Source: Nocardia arizonensis
GTDB lineage: Bacteria > Actinomycetota > Actinomycetes > Mycobacteriales > Mycobacteriaceae
NCBI RefSeq assembly: GCF_001310275.1
Contig: NZ_LGYZ01000006.1
Location: 1-64,000 of the forward strand
Length of the DNA stretch: 64,000 nt
Direction: 5' to 3'
A model generated the notes under the pieces. It saw only the letters and a list, made by a program, of their open reading frames with translations, had not been told where the DNA came from and made no database searches. Positions within the stretch are counted from its first letter, which is position 1. Every line of letters starts with the position of its first letter. The translations under genes and the position numbers were made by a program. Shown here piece by piece: positions 17,586 through 27,500 of the stretch.

Positions 17586-17942
17586 ATGGATGACAATTTC
17601 GCCGGCGCCGTCAACGAATTCCAGGCCACCGTCGCCGAACTGACGCGGGTGCAGGCCGAATGCGCGCAGCTGGTCGCCACCGGCTGGGCACAGCGGCGCC
17701 GGGTGCGGGTGACGGTGAACGCCGAGGGGATCGCGATCGAGATCAAGTTCGGCGCCGGGATCGAGCAACTGAGCTATGACGAGATCGCCGAGGCCGTCAC
17801 CGAGGCATCGCGGCAGGCCGTGCGCGAGATCGCTGCGCGCACCAGCGAACTCATGGGCGCCGTCGCGGCCGACACCGGGCCGCCGCCGCAGCTCGACGGC
17901 CTGCGCGACCTGGTCGGCTCGCTGCGCGACCTCCTGCGCTGA
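17586..17942 (+). CDS. YbaB/EbfC-like protein
   Basis: 118 residues, ATG behind AAGGGAGC. Strands RVRVTVNAEGIAIEIKFGAG followed by QLSYDEIAEAVTEASRQA match copy two of the fusion protein at 4138 (VTASVNADGVLIDIQF, LDYDEIAAAI). With the preceding gene this is the unfused version of that protein. Last gene of the eccB operon. Confidence 0.75.
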   Translation: MDDNFAGAVNEFQATVAELTRVQAECAQLVATGWAQRRRVRVTVNAEGIAIEIKFGAGIEQLSYDEIAEAVTEASRQAVREIAARTSELMGAVAADTGPPPQLDGLRDLVGSLRDLLR

Positions 17943-18077
17943 CCAGGCCGGGTCGCGCTCGGTTACCGGGTGAACTGCCCAATCCGTACAATTCCGGGAT
18001 TGTCGACGGCTTCTGACACACCGGGCCACGGCGCGGCGAGGCCCGAGACGACCCGAGCCGGACCGGAGAGGCAGCCG

Positions 18078-19664
18078 ATGGTACTGGAGAACACCCGCGT
18101 GCACGCAGCCGAGACGGGAGCGTGCGCCGAGCCGATGCCCCTCGGTGTCCGGCGACGCCGCCTCGTCTTGCTGACGTTGTGCGCCGTCGCGTTCATGATC
18201 ACCGAGGACACCGCGATGCAGACTATCGCCGTGCAAACGCTGCTGCGGCAGCTGGGACATCGCCCCGACCTGACGATTTCGATGTGGCTGCCGACGGCGC
18301 ACGTGGTGGCCTATGTCGCGTTGTTGCTCGGCGGCGGCGCGCTCGCCGACCGGCTGGGCGCCAAGCGGGTGATGGTCGGTGGCTATCTGATCTATCTCGT
18401 CGGCGTCGCGCTGCATGTGTGCTTTCCGAGCATCCCGATCGCCCTGCTTGTCGCGCGCACCACCATGGGCGTTGGCGCCGCGGCCATTCTGCCCGCATCG
18501 CTGGCGATGGTCGTGCTCGTCTACGGCGACGGCAGTCGCCGGGCGCGCGCCGTGACGGCGTGGGCGGGCTGTTCCACGGCGGGAGTGATGGTCGCGATGC
18601 TCGTCACCGCGGTGATCCTCAACCAGGTGTGGTGGCCGAATGTGCTTGTCGCGGTGATGATCGCGAACCTGATCGTGCTGGTCGGGGTTCTCACCGCGGT
18701 CCCCGCCGTCGCGGTCGACCCGGCGAGCCCGATCGATTGGCCCGCGATCCTCGCCATGGTCGGCTCGGGCGGGTTGCTGGCGCTCGGCCTGCATCAGGCC
18801 GTCACCGTGGGCTTCACCTCGCCGCTGTTCCTCGCGGCGATGGTGCTCGGCGGGGCGCTCGCGGTGGTGGCGGCACTCATCCGGCGCGGCGGCTCGCTGC
18901 CGCACGACTGGCTGGTCAGTGCCGCACCACGGGTGCGGCTGGTGATGCTCGCGCTCGGGTGCGCCGTCCTGTCGATGTTCGGCATGGTATTCCTGGTCAT
19001 CCAGTATCTGCAGGTGCTCGGGGGTGAGGTCCCCGTGGTCGCGGGCCTCGCGCTGTTTCTGCCCACCTGCCTGGCCACCGCCGTCGGCGCGAAAATCGGT
19101 GCGGCCTTCTATCGCGGTGGCTGCGCGGTGGTCGCGGTGATCATCGGATCCACCGCGATCATGGACGGGCTCGCCATCGGATTGACCGCGGGCGAACCTG
19201 GTGACCTGACCCCGCTCGTCGCCATGGCGACGGTGACGAGCCTGGGCTGCGCGCTGGTGCTCGGTATCGCGCTGGAGGTGCTCAGCGCCGCGAACCCGAC
19301 GCGGCGCACGGGCGTGCGCTGGGCGGCGAAGCTGGTGCTGGTGCAGCTGTGTGGGCTGTGGGGCGTCGCGATCGTCAACGGGCTCGTCGCGCACGGGTAC
19401 GCGGCGAACTTCGTCGTCCCCGCCGCGGTCCGGGCCGTCGGCGGCGTTGACGTCGGCCACGACCCGGTGGGTGACGGGGTGCGCGCGGTGAGCATGGCCG
19501 ACGATCGGCTCGGCGTTCCGCTGGCTATCGCGCTGCGCAACGCGTTCGTCGCCGGATACCGGGGCGGGCTGCTGGCCACGATCGGCGTGGTCGCCGTGGT
19601 GATGGTGGTCATGCTCGTGGCGGTCGCGCTGAATCGCAAGTCCAAGACGGAATCACTCCAGTAG
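18078..19664 (+). CDS. MFS transporter, DHA2-like drug exporter
   Basis: 528 residues from an ATG behind GGAGAGG; an earlier start would add a non-hydrophobic leader with poor coding character. Around 14 hydrophobic segments. The loop after helix two has the MFS signature GGALADRLGAKRVMVGGYLI. A periplasmic insertion lies between the last two helices (about 465-500). Overall shape is that of the 14-helix drug:proton antiporters. Substrate unknown. It lies between the eccB operon and a two-component system and may be unrelated to secretion. Confidence 0.85.
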   Translation: MVLENTRVHAAETGACAEPMPLGVRRRRLVLLTLCAVAFMITEDTAMQTIAVQTLLRQLGHRPDLTISMWLPTAHVVAYVALLLGGGALADRLGAKRVMVGGYLIYLVGVALHVCFPSIPIALLVARTTMGVGAAAILPASLAMVVLVYGDGSRRARAVTAWAGCSTAGVMVAMLVTAVILNQVWWPNVLVAVMIANLIVLVGVLTAVPAVAVDPASPIDWPAILAMVGSGGLLALGLHQAVTVGFTSPLFLAAMVLGGALAVVAALIRRGGSLPHDWLVSAAPRVRLVMLALGCAVLSMFGMVFLVIQYLQVLGGEVPVVAGLALFLPTCLATAVGAKIGAAFYRGGCAVVAVIIGSTAIMDGLAIGLTAGEPGDLTPLVAMATVTSLGCALVLGIALEVLSAANPTRRTGVRWAAKLVLVQLCGLWGVAIVNGLVAHGYAANFVVPAAVRAVGGVDVGHDPVGDGVRAVSMADDRLGVPLAIALRNAFVAGYRGGLLATIGVVAVVMVVMLVAVALNRKSKTESLQ

Positions 19665-19722
19665 CTGTTTCCCAAGAAACTGACAACATCTCAAAAGGTT
19701 CTAAAGATTCCTTTCGAATTCC

Positions 19723-19736
19723 ATCTGAAATCAGAT
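19723..19736. promoter_or_regulatory. 14-bp dyad, candidate operator
   Basis: ATCTGA-AA-TCAGAT is a perfect inverted repeat in an unusually A+T-rich 160-base gap. It lies 26 bases upstream of a candidate -35 box for the gene at 19825, a position suited to a regulator such as the response regulator encoded downstream. No protein is known to bind it. Confidence 0.4.
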
Positions 19737-19761
19737 CAGCTGCAAAATTTCGGCGCCTGAA

Positions 19762-19791
19762 TTGACGAATTCTGAATGCTGCGAATAAATT
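19762..19791 (+). promoter_or_regulatory. Candidate sigma-70-type promoter of the 19825-22315 genes
   Basis: TTGACG at 19762-19767 and TAAATT at 19786-19791 are separated by 18 bases, 33 bases before the start codon at 19825. The surrounding gap 19665-19824 is A+T-rich compared with its flanks and also carries GAATTC three times. Confidence 0.45.
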
Positions 19792-19824
19792 GTCTGCAGA
19801 ATTCATCGGAAGGCGGGATATACC

Positions 19825-20166
19825 ATGAGCACTGTCGAACCCAGCTCCCGTGGCGGCTCAGGACGCCGGGCCGCCGCGTCCCGCACCTCGGCCGAGGAAG
19901 TGCTGGCGCGCTCGCGCGCCGAGCGGGCGCAGCTCGAACAGGGCAAGGTGTTTCGCGCCTACCTCATCGAAGAGGCCGAGCGGGTGCACGAGGAACTCGG
20001 CCTGCTCCACGATGAGCTACGCGGGATCTACCGTCAGCTGGGTTGCCTGCGCAAGCGGTTCCCCAGCCTGCCGCCTGCCCCGCGGCTGGCCGGATATCCA
20101 CCGGTCGTCGTCGGGTCGTCGCCGGTCGGCACGCACGTCCCCGCTGTGACCAAGGCCACCGCGTGA
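19825..20166 (+). CDS. Small protein of unknown function
   Basis: 113 residues, ATG behind GGAAGGCGGGAT. The start is Ser/Arg-rich and basic; residues ~22-75 form a charged helix (EEVLARSRAERAQLEQGKVF, then EEAERVHEELGLLHDELRG), possibly a coiled coil; the tail is Pro/Val-rich. No signal peptide. Not recognised. First gene behind the A+T-rich promoter gap and upstream of the response regulator, so possibly part of the same regulatory unit. Confidence 0.65.
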   Translation: MSTVEPSSRGGSGRRAAASRTSAEEVLARSRAERAQLEQGKVFRAYLIEEAERVHEELGLLHDELRGIYRQLGCLRKRFPSLPPAPRLAGYPPVVVGSSPVGTHVPAVTKATA

Positions 20167-20251
20167 TCTGCACGCCAGTGTTGTTCCCGCGCTTGGGGTA
20201 ATCTCACCGGTCGGTCGGATTGCTCCATGGGCTTTGGAAAGGACCGGGGTG

Positions 20252-20911
20252 ATGCGTGTGGTGGTGGTGGAGGACGATGCCGGGATGGCACGGGCCGTGG
20301 TCGAGGGCTTGCGCGAACACGGTTTCGGCACGGTAGAGCACCTTTCCCTCGGTCTCGATCTGCTGACCTCACACACCGAGTACGACGCGGTGGTCCTCGA
20401 TCTCGGCCTGCCCGACCTCAACGGCTATCTCGTGCTGCGCCAATTACGCAAGGTCAGTGCGGTCCCGGTCATCGTCCTCACCGCCCAGGACGACGAGGTC
20501 GCCGTCGTCTCCTGCCTGCGCGCCGGCGCGGACGACTATGTGGTCAAACCCCCACGCGTCGGTGAGCTGGCCGCGCGCCTGGAAACCGTCGTGCGGCGCA
20601 GCCGCGCCACCGAGACGGCCCCGACGGTCATCGTCTCCGGCGACGTCCAGGTCGACCTGATGGCGCGGACCGTCGCCGTGGCGAACACACCGATCGCGTT
20701 GACGCAGAAGGAATTCGCCGTTGCCCGTGTGCTGGCCGAGCGGGTCGGCGTCGCGGTGGGCAGGGACACCATCATGGTCGAGGTGTGGGGCGCGAAGACG
20801 CCATCGATCTCCCGTTCGCTCGATGTGCACATGGGTGCGCTCCGCGCGAAGTTGAACCGGCCGGGACTGATCACCACGATCCACGGCTTCGGCTATCGCT
20901 GGTCGCGCTGA
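20252..20911 (+). CDS. OmpR/PhoB-type response regulator
   Basis: 219 residues. I use the ATG at 20252, which begins the canonical MRVVVVEDDAGMARAVVEGL; a GTG directly before it is possible. Receiver domain 1-120 with acidic pair ED near residue 8-9, phospho-acceptor Asp50 in VVLDLGLPD and the Lys in DDYVVKPP. The C-terminal winged helix (about 135-219) ends in TTIHGFGYRW, the usual OmpR close. The histidine kinase gene follows by nine bases, so the two form a two-component pair. Target genes are unknown. Confidence 0.92.
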   Translation: MRVVVVEDDAGMARAVVEGLREHGFGTVEHLSLGLDLLTSHTEYDAVVLDLGLPDLNGYLVLRQLRKVSAVPVIVLTAQDDEVAVVSCLRAGADDYVVKPPRVGELAARLETVVRRSRATETAPTVIVSGDVQVDLMARTVAVANTPIALTQKEFAVARVLAERVGVAVGRDTIMVEVWGAKTPSISRSLDVHMGALRAKLNRPGLITTIHGFGYRWSR

Positions 20912-20920
20912 GCAGGCGCA

Positions 20921-22315
20921 GTGCGCGCTCGATTGGTCACCGCGTTCACCGTGCTGGCGGCGATCTGCATGGTCTGCTTCGGCGCCGTGATCGCCAGCGA
21001 ACTCGCCGCGAGCCGAACCAGGGGACTGGTGGTGGAGCGCGCGCACGACGCGAACCGGTTCGGCGTGCTCGCGGCGACGTCACCGGCGGGTCTGACCGAC
21101 GCCGCCCAGGCCTACCGCGACAGCACCAACAACGGCATCCTCGTTCTCGCCGCGGACGGTTCGGTGCTGTGCGAAGTCGATATCGACCGCACCGACGCGC
21201 GGGTGCTCGCCGCGACCCGCGATCGTCACCTGCTCGAGATGCCGCGACCGCTGTATCCGTGGAACACCGAGGAGGTGTTCGTCGCGCAGCCCATCGGCAT
21301 CGCGCCGCAGGCGGGTGGTGTGGTGGTGATCGCCGTGTCCACCGCGGTGACTCGCACCGACATCGTGGTCAGGTGGGTGCAGCTGGCCTGTGTCACCGCG
21401 ACCGCGCTGCTGATCTTCTCCGGGCTGGCGCTGCTGGTGGCCGGCTGGATTCTGCGCCCGGTGACCGGGCTGTTGCGCGATGTCGACGCGCTGTCGTCGA
21501 CCCTGCCCGCGCACAGCGTGCCACCGCGGCGGCCCGCGGCGATGAGCGAGGGCCCGCCCGAGATCCTGATGCTGGCGGCCGGTGTCGAATCGGTGACGCG
21601 TGCGGTGGCCGCGCTGGCCGCCTCCGAGCGGCAGAACGTCATCGACACCGCGCATTCCCTGCGCAATCCGCTGGCGGCGCTGGCGGTTCGGTTGCAGGCG
21701 CTGCAGCCGATGCTGGCCGCCGACCTGGCCGCGGCGACCTTCGTCAGTGTGGTCAGTGAGGTGGACCGGCTGACCGAGTTGCTCGACGGTCTGCTGTCCT
21801 CCGCGGTCGGCGCCGAGCGCAAGCAGCAGGTCGCGGCCGCCGCCGGTTTCGACGCGATCGCCGCGGTGGCCGAGCGCGTCGGGTTCTGGCGCGACGCCTA
21901 CCTGCGCGCGGATATCGTCCTGACCTGCGAGCCGCTCGTCGATACCGCGCGCACGAGTGTGCCCGCGAGTGTGCTCGCCCAGATTCTCGATGTGGCGCTG
22001 AGCAATTCGGCTCGCTACGCCGGGGCGGGCAGCCGCACGACCGTGACCGTCGACCGGGAATCGGAGTCGGTGGTGATCTCGGTGGCCGATACCGGTGTCG
22101 GGGTGTCGGCCGACGAGCTCGACCTGATCACCACGCGATTCTTCCGCGGCGCGCGGGCCGCGGCGGGCGGGTCGGGGCTCGGCTTGCCGATCGCGGCCAC
22201 CTTGGCGGCGCAGTACGACGGACTGATGTTCGTCGAATCGGCCGACCCGCACGGGCTGGTGGTGACGGTGACCCTGCCCGCGATCGTCGATCCGGCCGAC
22301 ATGACATCTCGGTGA
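20921..22315 (+). CDS. Sensor histidine kinase
   Basis: 464 residues, GTG start. Two transmembrane helices (about 7-27 and 150-175) flank a ~120-residue extracellular sensor. A short HAMP-like piece (ILRPVTGLLRDVDAL) leads to the dimerisation helix with phospho-acceptor His245 in DTAHSLRNPLAALAVRL; the usual HExxTP becomes HSLRNP. The ATPase domain has the N box (LSNSARYAG), G1 (VADTGVGVS) and G2 (GGSGLGLPIAATLA). Partner of the preceding response regulator. Confidence 0.92.
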   Translation: MRARLVTAFTVLAAICMVCFGAVIASELAASRTRGLVVERAHDANRFGVLAATSPAGLTDAAQAYRDSTNNGILVLAADGSVLCEVDIDRTDARVLAATRDRHLLEMPRPLYPWNTEEVFVAQPIGIAPQAGGVVVIAVSTAVTRTDIVVRWVQLACVTATALLIFSGLALLVAGWILRPVTGLLRDVDALSSTLPAHSVPPRRPAAMSEGPPEILMLAAGVESVTRAVAALAASERQNVIDTAHSLRNPLAALAVRLQALQPMLAADLAAATFVSVVSEVDRLTELLDGLLSSAVGAERKQQVAAAAGFDAIAAVAERVGFWRDAYLRADIVLTCEPLVDTARTSVPASVLAQILDVALSNSARYAGAGSRTTVTVDRESESVVISVADTGVGVSADELDLITTRFFRGARAAAGGSGLGLPIAATLAAQYDGLMFVESADPHGLVVTVTLPAIVDPADMTSR

Positions 22316-22435
22316 ACTGCTGAACGGGCGGTGAACTCTCCCGTCCCGGCGCTCCGCCCGCGCGTTCCCGCGTGACGATATGCGGCGTGCAGCACGGGCT
22401 TTCGGGTCCGCCGGGACAGTGAGCGAGGGTTGGTG

Positions 22436-23626
22436 ATGGGCGAATCGAAGTCGAACAACCGCAAGGTTGAAGTCGACGCCGAGGTGCTGATCGCCAAGGG
22501 CAAACAGCTCGCCGACCTGCCCGGCGCCGGCGGCGGGCTGTTCGACATCCTGAACAAACTCAGCGGCGACCTCGCCCGCCTCGGAACACCGTGGGGCGAC
22601 GACGAACTGGGTGACCAGTTCGCCGAAGGCAAAGACGGCTACCTGACCGCGAAGGAAGGGCTGATCGGCAATGCCGGCACCGGGCCCGACGCCCAGGGCG
22701 CGATACCGATCTACGGGCAGCTGCTGATCAACTACGGCCGCAGCCTCGAGGAAGCGGGCAAGCGGTTCTCCGCCGGTGAGGACCTGTTCGCCGACTGGAT
22801 TCTGAAGAACTACGTCAACGAGGACGCCAAGGGCGACCCAGGGCCGTATACCGGTCCGCTCAGCTCCGACCCGAACCATCCGAGCAACAAGAAGAATCAG
22901 GTCCCCCCGCCCGGCGGAAACCAGGACAAGGACGGCAACGGACCGAACGGCGACGGGACCAACGGTGGCGGTGGCCCGCAGATCAAGTCGAACGGCGGCA
23001 ACGGCCCCGATATCGGTAGCTCCGGCCTCAGCGGAAACGGGGCGACACCCGACCTCGGCGGCATGAACCCCAGCGGTCCGGAGTCGAGCCCGAGCGACAA
23101 GCCGCCGTTCGCGAATCTGTCCAGCAGCAGCCCCAACTCGCCGTTCACCCCCGAGCTGGACGGCATCTCGAACAAGGCCATCGACCCCTCGACGGACCCG
23201 AACTCCCTGTTCGGTCCCGGCACGTACGGGCCGGGTCTCAGCCCGTACGACAGCAAGGCGATCGACCCGGTGACAGGCAAGCCTGTGGACAAGTCCGGGC
23301 TGCCGATCGGCAGTACGCCGGGCAAGGGCGGTGCGCCGCTGGGTAACCCGCTGCTGCGGCCGACCGGCGCGTTCGACGGGGAGAAGCTGGCGAACAAGTC
23401 CACCCAGGGCGCGAACCAGAGCCGCGCCGGCATCGCGGGTACCCCGATGATGCCGGGCACGCCGGGCGCCGGATCCGGCGTGCCGGGCGGCGCGTCGACC
23501 GGCGACACCAAGGACAAGCGGCGTGAGCGACGTAAGGACACGCCTGCGGCGGAGGAAATCGACATCGACAGCACCGGCGGCGGTCCGTGGACCCGCGCCG
23601 GGTGGCGAAACAGCGAGCGGCAGTAG
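22436..23626 (+). CDS. WXG100-like protein with Pro/Gly-rich tail, partner of the giant effector
   Basis: 396 residues from the ATG at 22436 (GTG at 22433 also possible). Residues ~1-125 form a helical hairpin whose turn is LGTPWGDDELGDQFAEG, close to TPPWGTDSYGKQFAQG in the protein at 51118. From ~130 the chain is Gly/Asn/Pro-rich and probably disordered, ending in a charged KRRERRKD stretch and a short conserved-looking WTRAGWRNSE end. The giant gene starts on the base after its stop. I infer that it is co-exported with, or chaperones, the CpnT-type N-terminal domain of that protein. Confidence 0.75.
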   Translation: MGESKSNNRKVEVDAEVLIAKGKQLADLPGAGGGLFDILNKLSGDLARLGTPWGDDELGDQFAEGKDGYLTAKEGLIGNAGTGPDAQGAIPIYGQLLINYGRSLEEAGKRFSAGEDLFADWILKNYVNEDAKGDPGPYTGPLSSDPNHPSNKKNQVPPPGGNQDKDGNGPNGDGTNGGGGPQIKSNGGNGPDIGSSGLSGNGATPDLGGMNPSGPESSPSDKPPFANLSSSSPNSPFTPELDGISNKAIDPSTDPNSLFGPGTYGPGLSPYDSKAIDPVTGKPVDKSGLPIGSTPGKGGAPLGNPLLRPTGAFDGEKLANKSTQGANQSRAGIAGTPMMPGTPGAGSGVPGGASTGDTKDKRRERRKDTPAAEEIDIDSTGGGPWTRAGWRNSERQ

Positions 23627-24520
23627 ATGTCCGGCGTATCGGCATCGGATCTGAAGCTCCCCGAGGAAATCCAGTTCCTTTCGTGGGTGGCCGGTGGCGC
23701 GTGGCCACAGGGCAGCGAGAACGGGATGTTCGCACTGGCCGACGCGTGGGACGAGGCCGGTTCCGGGCTGGCCGGTGTGGTCGCGAATGTCGAGGAGGTC
23801 GTCAAGGACATCCTGGGGGCGTACTCGTCGCAGAGCGACAATTCGACCCTGGCCCGGACCTTGAAGAGCCTGACCGACGAGTCCGAGGACGTGTCGCTGC
23901 AGAAGATCGCCGAGGCGATGAAGCAGATCTCGAAATCGTGCGACAAGGTCGGCTGCGCGATCGAGGAAAACAAGTGGATGATCATCATCGGCTTGCTGCA
24001 ACTGGTGATCGAGATCGCCTGGGCGCTGTCGAATCCGGTCACGGCCGCCACGGTGCCGGCGAAGATCGCCCTGTACAAGCTGATCTTCCAATGGCTCAAG
24101 GTCCTGCTGTGGGAGATGCTCAAGGGCGCGATCAGCGCCATGCTGATCCAGATGGTGCTGAACTCGCTGCTGCAAGCGGGCCAGATGGCGGCGGGCCACC
24201 GCGAGAATTTCGACACCCAGTCGTTCGGCGCGTATGCCCTGGGCGGGTTCATGGGTGGCGCGTTCGGTGGGCTGTTCGGCAAGATCGGCGGGGATCTTTT
24301 CAAGCAGCTGGGCAAGCAGTTCACCGGGTCGGCGTTCGACGGGATGTGGCAGCGGATCGCGACCGGGTTCGTCGCCGGTGGTGCCGGTGGTGTGGGCGGC
24401 ATGATCGGTGGTGGTCTGTCCAATCAGATCATCTACGGGCAACCGTTCGAGCTGGACCCGCGCATGTTCGCGTCGGGTTTCGGCGCCGGGTTGAGCGGTG
24501 GCGCGCGGGGCGTGCGTGCG
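23627..24520 (+). other. Giant protein: CpnT-type N-terminal T7SS domain (residues 1-298)
   Basis: Helical domain beginning LPEEIQFLSWVAGGAWPQGS and followed by two hydrophobic segments (about 117-135 and 148-183) and a Gly-rich hydrophobic part (GGFMGGAFGGLFGKIGG). The protein at 48804 starts with the same layout (LQWLGWLVGVDLPEGNEDLL). This corresponds to the WXG100-like N-terminal domain of CpnT-like toxins, which directs ESX export. Confidence 0.7.
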
Positions 24521-27500
24521 CCGAAGGTCTCCGTGCATATGGATGTGAACCCGAAGCTGTCGGCTGGGTCGCTGGCTGGTGGGCCGCCGTCGCTGGCGCC
24601 CAGCGGTAGTCGCGCCGGGTTGGCGTCGGAGGGTCCGCACTCGCGGGTGCCCTCCCCGTCGGTGGACGGGTCGTCGATCGGGCGCACAGGTGACGCTGGG
24701 GGGTCGAACGCCTCGGTGCATTCCTCCGGCGACGGCGCGGGCTCTGTTCAGCACGACCAGCAGTCGTCGGTTCAGGTCCATGGTGCCGGCGAGGGTGATT
24801 CGTCGTCGATGTCGACCCATGACCTCGATGGGACCGGTTTCCGGGACACGTCTTCGCTGAACAGCTCGACATCGACTTCCGGTGACATGCAGATTCTCGA
24901 CACCGGGTCGAATTACGGTGACAAGACGGGGAATCTGCATGTCTCGACGCCGATGGATGGTTCCGGTGCGTCACCGATCAACGAGAATGTGAACTCGCCG
25001 AAGCCCGCACAGGTTTCCGATGTGGCCCCCGGTGCGTTGGCGGCGTCGCATTCCTCGGCGCAATCCAATGCCGCAGGGCGGTCGGACGTCGGCCTGTCCA
25101 ACACCGGGCAGTCCGGTGGTACTCCGGTCGCGAAGCCGTCGTCGGTGGCCAACCTGTCGGCGTCGTCCCCGTCGTCCCCGTCGTCGAGTAACTCCTCGTC
25201 GCCGGTCGGCAGTCATGCGCAGCCGTCTTCGTCGGCCCCGGTCGCGCGGTCGAACGCGTCCGCTTTCTCCGGTACCGACGGCTCGGTGGTGCAGACCAAG
25301 ACCAACACCGCCCCGGTACCGACCAAGGTTTCCGCCGAGAACGGATCGCCGGTCACGCGGTCGGTGGCGAATACGCCGGACACACCGAAGACACCAGAAG
25401 CGCCGAAGACACCGGACCGGCCGAAGTCGATCGCGGAATCCGTGCGGAGCGATCGGACGGGCAGCACCAAGACGGTGGCGAGCGGCAACTCCGATGTCAC
25501 CGTCCGGTCGACCGCGTCGGAGACGGTGCCGGTCCCCGAGAAGACCGATGCCGGGTCGGTCGCCGGTGTCAAGGTGACCGAAACGGCGCAGGGTTCGGAA
25601 GGTTCAGGGCTGTGGCGGGCGCTGACCGAGGAGCGCTGGCGGATGGTCGATTCGAGTCTGACCGCGCCGGTCTGGCCCGGTCTGCGCGGGTTCATCCACC
25701 AGATCATGCCGTTGACGGAGTTCCGGGATTGGCTGAGCAACCGGCCGTCCTCGGCCGTGCCGCACGAGGTATACCGGCCGCATCAGGGCAATGATCTGCC
25801 CGTGCGCGACCACTACGGGTGGGAGCCCTCCGGTGCAAAGGACGGCGATGCCGACGGGAAGCCGGTGGCGGGCAAGCCGAACCTGCTGTCGCGGAATGTG
25901 CACTGGTACACGGAGAAGGAACGGGCCCCGCACCGTTTCACGGTGGGCGACGACCTGACGTGGAAGAAGGTCGGCGACGGCGACGGTGCACCGTCGGCCG
26001 GGAAGAAGTCCGACGCGTCGACGACATCGGGTGATTCGGCGGAGGAGCCGAAGGGCGCGACACCGCCGGAGGTGCCGCCGATCGAGAACATGGTCGGTGA
26101 CGACGGCGACATCACCACGACGATGCCGCGCTACGGTCCGCTGCTGAAGCGGTGGGGCGAGAACGAGGCGCCGACGATGCGCACGGTGGTCGTCGACCAC
26201 GACGGGAACTGGTACATCAGCGCTGTGGAGCACGAGTCGTTCCACAATGCGGGTGTCTACGCGGCGTTCCAGGCGCAGTTCGTCAAGGGGAAGATGACCG
26301 CGGTCCTGGATTGGGCAGGCGCCTACGAGATCGCGCCGGCGCGCACGCGGAAGGTGCTGACCGATCTCGGCCTCTACGAGACTGTCGAACACTTCGACCG
26401 CGGCGGCCGGAAGTACTCGGACGAAGACAAGGCGAATTGGTATGCGGCCGAACCGACTCCGTCGGACAAGTCGCATGCCGAGGGTGCGGAGAGCACCGGG
26501 GGCACCGACAAGGATCACGACACCGAGGGCCGGCTCCAGGGTGGGGTGAAATGGGACGACATCGCCGACCTGGGCGATGAGCCGAAGGTGCTGTCGAAGA
26601 CCGACTGGGCCGACGCCGATATCGCGAATGTCAAGGTCGCGGTGCTCGGCGACAAGACGACCGCGCACTACATCTGGCGCGCCGGGGACGGCACGACCAC
26701 CGAGAACAGCCGGTGGCGGCGGCTGTCGGCCGACGGCGACGGTGCTGTCGAGACGGATTTCACCGGCGATATCAGCGATGTCCTGTCCGATCCGCGGTTG
26801 ACCGAATTCGCGGTGCCCGCCGACACCGACATCGTGGTGAAGAAGACGTCACGGCCCGACCACGGCGACGACGATGCGCTGGGTGCGGCGGGACGCCGGG
26901 ACGGGTCGGGCGAGGGCCGCGACCGTGATCTGCTCACTGTGCCACCACCGCGCGAGGACGGGTCGGCGGAGCCGGATTCGGCTCCCGTCCCGCCGAAGGA
27001 TCCGGCGGCCACGGCCAAGCACTTCGAGGACCAGGCCCGCGAGATCCTCGACCAGCACCGCAGGCAGGCGGACGAGTGGTCCGGGCGGACGACCGAAGAC
27101 CTCACCGAGCTACTGAAGGGGGCGGCCCACCACAACGATCCGGCCAGGGCCGAGGACTACCGCAGGGCGGTGGGCGCCGCGGTGGAGCTGATCCTGCGCG
27201 AGGACGGCAAGACCGCCTACCAGACCCAGGTGATGGGCACGATGGCCATGCACGCCGGGCCGATCCGGATGGCCGCCGGCGAGGGCAAGTCGCTGGTGTT
27301 CATGGCGACAGCCATGCTGATGGCGTCCTCGGGCGACGGTCCGGTGCACGTCTACACCACGCGGGATACGCTGGCGGACAAGGCATTCGCCGATTTCTCG
27401 AAGACGTTGAAGAAATACGGTTTCGAGATCGGCCGGTTGCGGTCGGACAGTCTTCCCGAGGGTCTCACCCCCGATCTCGACCCGGCCGCGCCGCCGAAGC

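Noticed and set aside
21080..24940. 1286-codon minus-strand open frame across the kinase, WXG100-like and giant genes
   Set aside because: It runs through three well-supported plus-strand genes and has shadow-type composition.
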